Below are positions 25,657 to 31,878 of a stretch of DNA of 36,369 bases, one piece after another. Every line of letters starts with the position of its first letter. Positions within the stretch are counted from its first letter, which is position 1. The notes beneath the pieces are model-generated. The model saw nothing but the letters and a program-made list of their open reading frames with translations. It did not search any database and was not told the origin of the DNA. This DNA is from Oscillospiraceae bacterium (GTDB lineage: Bacteria; Bacillota; Clostridia; Oscillospirales; Ruminococcaceae): assembly GCA_022791945.1 (NCBI GenBank), contig JAAVZY010000045.1, positions 1-36,369 of the forward strand. Direction: 5' to 3'. A program made the position numbers and the translations under genes.

Positions 25657-25834
25657 CAGGGCCGCGAGACGCTGTCTCGCGCTCTGCCAAGGGGAAGGGA
25701 TTCCCCTTGGATTCTCGTTATTTTAGGGCTTTATTAAAGGGTTGGGGTTAAGTCTGTACAGACTTCCCTGCTTCTGCCACGCAGAGAGTCTGATTCACGC
25801 AGTACGCTTTTTTCGTAAAGAAAAAAGCGTACTG
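25657..25834 (-). repeat. Family-1 half copy G (about 178 bp)
   Basis: Only half of the element: CGCGAGAC-gct-GTCTCGCG, CCAAGGGGAA-ggga-TTCCCCTTGG, AAGTCTGTACAGACTT, then the single AT hairpin, here extended to a perfect 15-bp stem CAGTACGCTTTTTTC-gtaaa-GAAAAAAGCGTACTG. The core and the other half are missing. It is preceded by CTCTGCGTGGCCGAAGGGC, an outer flank shared with other copies. It lies in the 5' leader of queT, not after a stop codon. Confidence 0.85.
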
Positions 25835-25903
25835 GTGCGGATCCCAAGTCTGTACGCCCCAGCAAGCGTGCGCCCACACTCCCGGCGGGAAGGGATAATT
25901 CCC

Positions 25904-25947
25904 GCAGTCAGTCGCAACCTCCTGACTTAAAATAAAACTACGGAAGG
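25904..25947 (+). ncRNA. PreQ1-I riboswitch aptamer upstream of queT
   Basis: Stem AGTCAG/CTGACT (25906-25911 with 25922-25927) encloses a 10-nt loop TCGCAACCTC. It is followed by an A-rich tail TAAAATAAAACTACGGAAGG whose ACUA can pair with loop bases to make the H-type pseudoknot. The UCG-AAC-C-rich loop, A-rich strand and terminal CUA next to the Shine-Dalgarno site match the preQ1 class I pattern as I know it. It ends in the GGAAGG ribosome site of queT, suggesting translational control: ligand binding would hide the site. The downstream transporter supports the call. Confidence 0.72.
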
Positions 25948-25958
25948 AAAATGAATCA

Positions 25959-26492
25959 ATGGAAGCATCCAAACGCACCCGCAAACTAACACAAACCGCC
26001 ATGCTGGCGGGACTGTACGCAGCAATCACCTTCGCTACCTTTTTTATGTCCTTTGGAGCAATCCAGTTCCGGGTAAGCGAAGCGCTGACGATTCTCCCCG
26101 TATTCACGGCCACAGCCGTGCCGGGGCTCTCTTTAGGCTGCGCCCTGGCCAACCTGGTGGGCTTTTTTGCCGGGGTGAATCCCACCGGCTGGCTGGACGC
26201 TGTTTTCGGCACCTCAGCTACCCTCCTGGCTGCCCTGCTCACCCGCCGGCTGGGAAAAGACGGGCCTCTTTGGAGAAAATGCCTGTTGGCCCCTCTCCCG
26301 CCGGTGCTCCTTAACGCCCTGATTGTGGGGCTGGAGCTGGCCTTTGCCTTCGGACCAATGAATCTGCCCGGATTCCTTTCCTATGCCCTCTCAGTGGGGA
26401 TCGGGCAGGCAGTCATCTGCTACGGGCTGGGCGTTCCTCTCCTGCTGGCCCTTTCCCGGAAGGCGCTTTATCAGAAGATTTTCCGGGAATGA
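25959..26492 (+). CDS. queT: QueT family queuosine-precursor transporter
   Basis: A 177-aa ECF-type S component predicted to import a queuosine precursor such as preQ1. It has about five to six membrane segments. The motif GAIQFRVSEALTILPVF is diagnostic of QueT, and the N-terminal LTQTAMLAGLYAAITFA and LGCALANLVGFF also fit the family. ECF S components work with shared EcfA/EcfT subunits encoded elsewhere. ATG 25959 is used; an ATG at 25951 is out of frame and gives only a 12-codon reading. Expression is probably controlled by the preQ1 riboswitch directly upstream. Confidence 0.9.
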   Translation: MEASKRTRKLTQTAMLAGLYAAITFATFFMSFGAIQFRVSEALTILPVFTATAVPGLSLGCALANLVGFFAGVNPTGWLDAVFGTSATLLAALLTRRLGKDGPLWRKCLLAPLPPVLLNALIVGLELAFAFGPMNLPGFLSYALSVGIGQAVICYGLGVPLLLALSRKALYQKIFRE

Positions 26493-26524
26493 TGCTTCCC
26501 GTACCTTGCATTCGGAAAGAGTTT

Positions 26525-26639
26525 CATGGTATAATAAGTGCAAATCACTTATTATACCATGGCCAAGGCGATGCGCTCACTTCGTTCGCTCCCGCCTCTA
26601 TGGCCGATTATACCATTCCGCTTTGCTTCATGGTATAAT
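26525..26639 (+). repeat. Family-2 palindromic element, copy 2 (about 115 bp)
   Basis: Starts with a perfect 16-bp stem CATGGTATAATAAGTG-caaat-CACTTATTATACCATG, then the central block GGCCAAGGCGATGCGCTCAC...TCGCTCCCGCCTCTATGGCC, then ATTATACCAT-loop-ATGGTATAAT. It is the inverted counterpart of copy 1 at 15160-15287, with compensating changes in the stems (AAGTG/CACTT against AAGCGC/GCGCTT; CCAT/ATGG against CCAC/GTGG). Confidence 0.88.
26631..26639 (+). promoter_or_regulatory. Extended -10 element reading out of the family-2 repeat
   Basis: TGGTATAAT at the right border of the repeat points toward the small gene at 26683, 43 bp away. No -35 match is apparent. It is the mirror situation of the ruvC promoter. 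Confidence 0.45.
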
Positions 26640-26682
26640 GAGTACAGATTGACAAACCAACAACATAGGGAGTGTGCGGTGT

Positions 26683-26835
26683 ATGAAAACATTGTTGAAA
26701 ATTCTGGCTTGTGCATCTGCGGCTCTGATTCTGGTACAGCTTGCGCAGCTCTTGGTAGATATCCTGTATGAGCGGTACGGGAAACGCTACATCCTCACGG
26801 GCGAGGGCGAAGGCCACGTCCAGGCCCAGGACTGA
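26683..26835 (+). CDS. Small single-span membrane protein, 50 aa, unrecognised
   Basis: A 50-codon frame too short for the ORF track. AGGGAG lies 10 nt before ATG 26683. The product begins MKTLLKILACASAALILVQLA, a clear membrane segment or signal anchor, followed by a charged segment (VDILYERYGKRYILTG) and an acidic tail (EGEGHVQAQD). It is flanked upstream by an extended -10 and downstream by a strong terminator, so it is a complete transcription unit. I do not recognise a family; no function is claimed. Confidence 0.6.
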   Translation: MKTLLKILACASAALILVQLAQLLVDILYERYGKRYILTGEGEGHVQAQD

Positions 26836-26864
26836 ACAGGATAGACTGCTTTCTTACAGATCTG

Positions 26865-26902
26865 AAAGCGCCGGGAACGCAATAGCGTTCCCGGCGCTTT
26901 TT
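26865..26902. terminator. Strong bidirectional terminator
   Basis: AAAGCGCCGGGAACGC-aata-GCGTTCCCGGCGCTTTTT, a 16-bp perfect stem with T tracts in both directions. It lies between the small plus-strand gene and the convergent DUF4434 gene. Confidence 0.92.
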
Positions 26903-26914
26903 GTCCGTCCCCGC

Positions 26915-27880
26915 TCAATCCCTCAATCCGGCAGAGTCCCGCCAGGCCATGTAATCCTCATAGAGCCTGGCCGACTCCGGCGCCCCCGCAAAGGCCGCCG
27001 AACCGGGTCTGCTGAGCATCCCCTGATATTGATAGGCCAAAATCCGATCCACATAGGGAGACACCGCCTCCAGCTGCCGCCGTATCCGTTCAAAGGGCGC
27101 GGGCAGAAGGGGGCTCTGATAGGTTTCTCCCTGGAAGGTGAACAGCTCCACATCCGCCCAAAGGGCGGCGCGCCCCGCCTTATCGTGAGCCCGCCGCAAG
27201 GCCTCGTAATACCTGGGCGTCTCTTCCGTGGAGGACTTGCGCACCCCTACCTCATCCTGATAGGCAATGAAATCCACATCCAGGGCTTCCAGATCCCGAA
27301 CATAGCTGTCGTCCGCACGGATATCCTTAGTGCCGTAGGGAGCAATCAGGGTGCGGAAGCGCGGGTTCAGCCTGCGGGAATGGGCGGAGGAGAGATTCAC
27401 ATACTCGGCAAACAGCTGAGGGATCCCGCCCCGAAGCCAGCACTCGTCCGGGTAATACCAGCCGTAGAAGCTGGGATGTCCTCCAAAGCGTTCCGCCAGC
27501 TGCTCCATGGCCCGGAGCACCCGATCCAGCCGCTCCGGCCGGGTCATGTTCAGCTCCGTCTCCCGCCAGTTTCCGTAAAAGCCGTTGCTGACAAAGACCT
27601 TCATTCCCAGTCTGTCCGCTTCGTCCAGGAGCACCTCCAGGGGATTCGGACAGGCAAGCCGGCTGGGCGGATAAATATCCGTTTGAAAATAAGCGGCGTC
27701 ATCCAGAGCAGTGGCCAGGAGAACCAGGTATTCCATACCGGCCCCCCGCATATCTCCCAGCAGAATCCGCCATTGTTCCGGGGTAAAGGCAGCGCAGGCC
27801 GGATTGTAAAGTGCTCCCTCCTGGCGGGAATGGTGCTGAAACTCGATCCAGCTGCCCGTAATAAGCTTAAATGCTGACAT
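26915..27880 (-). CDS. DUF4434 domain protein (glycoside-hydrolase-like TIM barrel)
   Basis: A 321-aa soluble protein resembling DUF4434. It starts KLITGSWIEFQHHSR, with the conserved YNPACAAFTPEQWRILLGDMRGAGMEYLVL, FGGHPSFYGWYYPDECW (two acidic residues that could be catalytic) and LDVDFIAYQDEVGV. These fit a TIM-barrel glycosidase-like fold, but no activity has been shown to my knowledge. No signal peptide is seen. ATG 27880 is chosen because GGAAGGAG lies 10 nt upstream; the track's earlier residues come from repeat copy H. It is monocistronic between a terminator and copy H. Confidence 0.75.
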   Translation of the reverse strand: MSAFKLITGSWIEFQHHSRQEGALYNPACAAFTPEQWRILLGDMRGAGMEYLVLLATALDDAAYFQTDIYPPSRLACPNPLEVLLDEADRLGMKVFVSNGFYGNWRETELNMTRPERLDRVLRAMEQLAERFGGHPSFYGWYYPDECWLRGGIPQLFAEYVNLSSAHSRRLNPRFRTLIAPYGTKDIRADDSYVRDLEALDVDFIAYQDEVGVRKSSTEETPRYYEALRRAHDKAGRAALWADVELFTFQGETYQSPLLPAPFERIRRQLEAVSPYVDRILAYQYQGMLSRPGSAAFAGAPESARLYEDYMAWRDSAGLRD

Positions 27881-27922
27881 GGCAAAACAACTCCTTCCGA
27901 TCAGTCTGTGCTTACAGCGGGA

Positions 27923-28416
27923 AAGACCTCGAGAGCTCTGCTCTCGAGCTCTCGCCAAGGGGAGCTGGCTCCCCTTGGATTCCCATCTTTTTGGGGTGGG
28001 GTGGGGATGGGCGCTTGCGCCCGTCCCCCTACCTCGCTGGTACTCCCTGCCTCGCTGCCGCTCCCTTCGTGGACGATCGCCCGCCTACCCATTTTTTCGT
28101 AAAGAAAAAATTCAGCCCTGCGTACGGGGAAGGAGCTGCGACGCAAAGAGCTTCGAGCGGGCCCTGCGCAGATTCTCTGTGCGGCACAGGAAGTATCCCG
28201 CACCCGGGAGGAAGCTTTTTTCTTTACGAAAAAAGCGTACTGCGGGAATCAGACTCTCTGCGTGGCAGAAAGCCGGAAGTCTGTACAGACCTGACCCCAC
28301 CCCTTTTCCGCCCCTAAAAAAAGCCCTTAAAAAATTACGGGTTCCAAGGGGATTTAGATCCCCGATGCGCCGCCAGCGGCGCATCGCGGAGACTCGAGGC
28401 AGAGCCTCGAGGTCTT
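27923..28416 (+). repeat. Family-1 mosaic hairpin element, copy H (about 494 bp)
   Basis: Left end CTCGAGAGC-tct-GCTCTCGAG, CCAAGGGGAGC-tg-GCTCCCCTTGG, GGGGATGGGCGC/GCGCCCGTCCCC (one mismatch or wobble), a duplicated CCTCGCTG motif, ATTTTTTCGTAAAGAAAAAAT, a divergent core, GCTTTTTTCTTTACGAAAAAAGC, AAGTCTGTACAGACYT, a CCAAGGGGATT module, ATGCGCCGC/GCGGCGCAT and CTCGAGGC-aga-GCCTCGAGGTCTT. It ends 10 bp from the kinase stop. Confidence 0.9.
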
Positions 28417-28426
28417 GCCCTTCCTG

Positions 28427-30631
28427 CTATGAATACAGCTTCTCAGACAGGGGGCGGCGTTTGCCGGTGAGGCGCTCGATGGTCTGAAGCATCAGGGCAA
28501 GATCCATGGGCTTTACAAGATGGGCGTCGATGCCGCACTCCCGGGAGCGGATCCGATCGCTCTCCTGCACATTGGCGGACAGGGCGATGATGGGGATCCC
28601 TGATAAGGCCGGGTCTGCCAGTGCGCGAATTGCCGCGGCCTCCTGCCACCCGTCCATGACCGGCATCTGCAAATCCGTCAGCACCAGATCATAGTGACCG
28701 GCAGGCATTTTTTTGAGCTTTTCCAAGGCAAGCGCCCCGTTTTCCACCGGATCTACCACAAAGCCCATTCGCTCCAGAAGCTCGGTCTCTATCTCCAGAT
28801 TGATTTCATTATCCTCCGCCAGCAGGATCCGCTGGGAAACCTCCTGGCTGGACAGCACCTTCCGCTCCGGCGCGGTGCGGGCCTGACGGCGAAGCCGGAG
28901 CATCACCGTGAAGGCGCTTCCCTGGCCTATGGCGCTCTCCACCTCTATCGTTCCGCCCATCATGTCCACAATCTGCTTGGCAATGGTCAGCCCCAGCCCG
29001 ACGCCGTGGATTTTGCTGTGGGTGGAGTTTTTCTCCCGGCTGAAGGGCTCGAACACCTTCTCCAGAAACTCCGGGCTGATGCCCACGCCGGTATCCTTTA
29101 CCCGGAGGCTGTACTCCATATAATCATTGACCTGCTCTTCCCCCTGGGCGGCTGAAAGCGTCACCTGCCCGCCTGGATTGGTATATGTAATGGCGTTGCT
29201 GGTCAGGTAGAACGCAAGCTGCCGGAGCTTCTCCGGATCCCCGTATACCGCGCTGTGCTCCAGCCTGGAGCACTCTATCCGGAGGGAGATATTCTTCTCC
29301 CTGGCCTGGGGCTGGAAATAGGAATAGGTCCGCTCCAAAATCTCCCGCAGATCGCAGGCTGTCTCCTGCGGGCCGGTCATCTCAGAAAGGGCGGATACCT
29401 CCAGCACCTTGTCGATCATGTCCAGCAGGGTCCGTCCGGCGGTTTCCATCTGCGCCAGATAATCCGTCAGAATCGGATCCTCCGTGCTCAGCCTGGCAAG
29501 AGAGGTGAATCCGAAAATGGCGTGAAGCGGCGTCCGCATATCGTGGGACATATTGGACAGAAAGGCGTTCTGGCTGGCAATCGCCAGATTGGCCTTGGTC
29601 AGAGCCTCTGACAAAAGGGCCTGCTGCTCCATCTGCTGACGGATCTCCTCGTCCACCCGGCGGTAGCCAAAAACCACCTGGCTGACCTGCTCCTGACGCC
29701 CCACATCCACCAGCCGGAGCTGGAGGTATTGGATCTCTCCCTTTACGACCACCCGGTAATTGAAATAATAGGTGCCGCTTTCGGCCAGCTTTTCCCGTAT
29801 ACAGGCAGGCGCCGTCTCCCGGGTCACCAGCTCCCGATCCTCCGGATGCACCCAGATATCCACGTAGCTTTTGGCGTACTGAGAGTAAGGCAGGGGATGA
29901 TACCGCTCCTGAAACAGCAGAGCGGTCCGCTGACTGAGCCGATAGGGCACGATCTGATCCGTGTCCAAATCCAAATAGCAGATGGACTCGTAATTGATGC
30001 TCAGACCCTCGATCACCTCCAGCTGCCGGAGGTACTCCTGATTGATCAGGCTCCGTTCCTGATCGTATTTCTGGATCAGGCTCTGGAGCCGCTGTTCGCC
30101 CTCCAGCTTTTCGCTGAGCAGGCGGGCCCGTTCCGCAAGAAGCTGCTCCCGCTTATCGGTGGCGTCTGCCAGAAACACATAAAAGACGTTTCCCACAGCG
30201 GGAACACAGATAAAGTGCCCGTAGTCCTCAATCCAGCGGACAGCGCCATCCCTGCGGCAGATCCGGTACTCTACATAGTCCAGATCGAATTGGCTGGCGG
30301 CAACCTGGGCGCGGATGCTTTCCTCCACCTGCTCCAGATCCTCCGGATGCACCAGCCCGCGAAAGGAATCTGCCGTATGCGCCCGGAACTCCTCTATGGT
30401 ATCGCATTGGAAAATACGCAGAAGTCCCCGATTGGCATAGATGATCCGTTCGTCCTGATCCGCGTGATAAATCAGGAAGCCGCCGGGCATTTCGTCCATG
30501 AAGCGTGTAAAGGCCCTCAAGGTCTGGTCGTCTTTATCAGGAAGGGAGGAAACGCATCCGCATTCCTGAGACGCGCACAGCATTTGCAGAATGCGGGCCA
30601 TGAGAGCATGCTCCTGCTCCTGTTGGTTCAT
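28427..30631 (-). CDS. Cytoplasmic PAS hybrid histidine kinase with receiver domain
   Basis: A 734-aa hybrid sensor kinase without membrane segments. PAS domain 1 (about 45-160) has GFLIYHADQDERIIYANRGLLRIF and HPEDLEQVEE. A coiled coil (about 160-205) leads to a second PAS-like domain (about 212-325, HPEDRELVT). The HisKA phospho-acceptor is His363 in SNMSHDMRTPLHAIFG. The ATPase domain has an N box (YLTSNAITYTN), G1 (KDTGVGISPEF) and G2 (GVGLGLTIAKQI). The C-terminal receiver (about 601-720) has LAEDNEINLEI and phospho-acceptor Asp653 in LVLTDLQMPVMDG. No HPt domain or response regulator is adjacent. GAGAGGAG precedes the start. Its signal and targets are unknown. Confidence 0.92.
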   Translation of the reverse strand: MNQQEQEHALMARILQMLCASQECGCVSSLPDKDDQTLRAFTRFMDEMPGGFLIYHADQDERIIYANRGLLRIFQCDTIEEFRAHTADSFRGLVHPEDLEQVEESIRAQVAASQFDLDYVEYRICRRDGAVRWIEDYGHFICVPAVGNVFYVFLADATDKREQLLAERARLLSEKLEGEQRLQSLIQKYDQERSLINQEYLRQLEVIEGLSINYESICYLDLDTDQIVPYRLSQRTALLFQERYHPLPYSQYAKSYVDIWVHPEDRELVTRETAPACIREKLAESGTYYFNYRVVVKGEIQYLQLRLVDVGRQEQVSQVVFGYRRVDEEIRQQMEQQALLSEALTKANLAIASQNAFLSNMSHDMRTPLHAIFGFTSLARLSTEDPILTDYLAQMETAGRTLLDMIDKVLEVSALSEMTGPQETACDLREILERTYSYFQPQAREKNISLRIECSRLEHSAVYGDPEKLRQLAFYLTSNAITYTNPGGQVTLSAAQGEEQVNDYMEYSLRVKDTGVGISPEFLEKVFEPFSREKNSTHSKIHGVGLGLTIAKQIVDMMGGTIEVESAIGQGSAFTVMLRLRRQARTAPERKVLSSQEVSQRILLAEDNEINLEIETELLERMGFVVDPVENGALALEKLKKMPAGHYDLVLTDLQMPVMDGWQEAAAIRALADPALSGIPIIALSANVQESDRIRSRECGIDAHLVKPMDLALMLQTIERLTGKRRPLSEKLYS

Positions 30632-30659
30632 GATGCCATCTCTCCTCTCTTGTGCCTAA

Positions 30660-30820
30660 GAGCCTGTTCAAAATCTCCGGGCGCAGCGTCTGAAAGGCGC
30701 TTTTTCCGCACAGGCGGCGTCAAAAATGCTCGGAATCCACAAAGGATTCCTCCGCTTTTTTCCTTGCTGTGCAAAAAAATCCCCTTCCATTCGCCCCACC
30801 CAGAGATTTCGAACAGGCTC
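30660..30820 (+). repeat. Family-3 MITE-like element (161 bp)
   Basis: Terminal inverted repeats GAGCCTGTTCAAAATCTC and GAGATTTCGAACAGGCTC match at 17 of 18 positions, and TAA flanks both sides (30657-30659 and 30821-30823) as an apparent 3-bp target duplication. The interior is non-coding, with GGAATCC/GGATTCC and a GGCGGCG tract. No transposase is present. Short TNA duplications are reported for some IS5-family groups, so an IS-derived origin is possible. It fills the gap upstream of the kinase gene. Confidence 0.8.
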
Positions 30821-30822
30821 TA

Positions 30823-30851
30823 AAAAGTTTAACACAAAAAAGGTGTGTTGT
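30823..30851 (-). terminator. Weak terminator-like hairpin after the thioesterase gene
   Basis: On the minus strand AACACA-cctttt-TGTGTT is followed by AAACTTTTT. The stem is short. Another stem (CTCTCTTT/AAAGAGAG, 30931-30955) lies closer to the thioesterase stop. Apart from these and the family-3 element, 30632-30974 holds nothing recognisable. Confidence 0.3.
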
Positions 30852-30974
30852 CATTACCTTCTGCTAAAGAAATTCTGACAGATAGTTCCCGAAGGGCAAG
30901 GACAGACACCCGAAAGCCCACACAAATCCCCTCTCTTTGCCCCTAAAAAAGAGAGCAAAAGCGCATACAGACCG

Positions 30975-31451
30975 TCAGCTTTCCAGGCGGCTTTTTCGGT
31001 AAGCGGCCCGTTTTTCTCCGGCCTCCCACTCCTTGACTTCCTCCAGGGTTTCCCGCACCAGCTGGGGGACAGGCGTCGGACGGTCCTGCTCGTCAAGGGC
31101 CACCATCACCAGGTAGGCCCGGTTGATGAGGAAGCGCTCACCGTTCAGCTCTTCAATGAAGGTATCCACCCGCACCTCCATAGAGGTGCGGCCCACATGG
31201 GTCAGCTGGCCCACAAGCACGACCGTATCGTTCACGTGCGCCGGCGCGCGGAATTCCAGGTGATCCACAGCCACAGTGGTTACATTGCGGTTGGAATGCC
31301 GCCGTGCGGCAACGGCGGCTACCACATCGATCCATTCCATGAGCCTGCCGCCAAAAAGCCGTTTATAGCCGTTGATGTGCTCAGGCATCAGAATCTGTAT
31401 TTGTTCTGTCCGGGACTGGGCCACTGTTTTGGGCACAAAATTTTCATCCAT
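30975..31451 (-). CDS. Acyl-CoA thioesterase, hotdog fold
   Basis: A 158-aa cytoplasmic acyl-CoA hydrolase of the BACH/YkhA-like hotdog group. Typical blocks are LMPEHINGYKRLFGGRLMEWIDVVAAVAARRHSNRNVTT, the core hotdog helix with its Gly-Gly turn and Asp, and VDHLEFRAPAHVNDTVVLVGQLTHVGRTSMEVRVD. Such enzymes release free CoA and fatty acid. It stands alone, with AGGAAGG before the start, so the physiological substrate cannot be read from context. Confidence 0.9.
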   Translation of the reverse strand: MDENFVPKTVAQSRTEQIQILMPEHINGYKRLFGGRLMEWIDVVAAVAARRHSNRNVTTVAVDHLEFRAPAHVNDTVVLVGQLTHVGRTSMEVRVDTFIEELNGERFLINRAYLVMVALDEQDRPTPVPQLVRETLEEVKEWEAGEKRAAYRKSRLES

Positions 31452-31598
31452 ACTCTCACCTTCCTGACAGCCTCACCCAAGGGGCTCCGCCCCCTGGATC
31501 CCATCTGCATTTACACTCTCATTGTTGACCGTGCCGGGCCGTTCCATTCCGGGCCGCGCATCTGTAATAGTGGACCTGCCGCCCTCCATATAGTGTGA

Positions 31599-31802
31599 TA
31601 CCAGGCCATTTCCCAAAGGAGGGGCAGACGATTGGAACCAACTGACCATGCGAACCCTGTTTGCAGAAGCGTTTTCAAGGACGGCGGGGAAACAACCTCC
31701 AAAAAGCAGTTCACAGGCGTCTGGATTGAGCTGATCAACAGCATCGAAAGAAACAAGAAAATGCCGCCACCGGCAGAGCCCCCACCCTCCCAGAGATCTT
31801 AG
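31599..31802 (+). pseudogene. Possible decayed coding remnant, unrecognised
   Basis: The gene-free stretch 31452-31878 contains one open plus-strand frame of 67 codons after a stop at 31596, ending at TAG 31800-31802. It reads protein-like: LEPTDHANPVCRSVFKDGGETTSKKQFTGVWIELINSIERNKK, with an amphipathic C-terminal helix and a Pro-rich end. There is no ATG at its start and no Shine-Dalgarno site. It resembles small accessory ORFs of mobile elements in style, but I cannot name a family. It may be a 5'-truncated remnant. Confidence 0.35.
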
Positions 31803-31825
31803 CGCCCTCTGCGTGGCCGGAGGTC

Positions 31826-31878
31826 AAGGTCGCGAGACGCGGCCTCGCCCTTCGACCACGCAGAGATTCCCAACGGGC
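31826..31878. repeat. Degenerate family-1/family-3 end fragment
   Basis: CAAGGTCGCGAGAC...GGCCTCGCCCTT resembles a family-1 end module, followed by ACGCAGAGATTCCCAACGGGCTC, a degenerate family-3 terminus that abuts the helicase stop codon. CTCTGCGTGGCCGGAGG upstream is the outer flank seen beside copy G. Confidence 0.5.
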
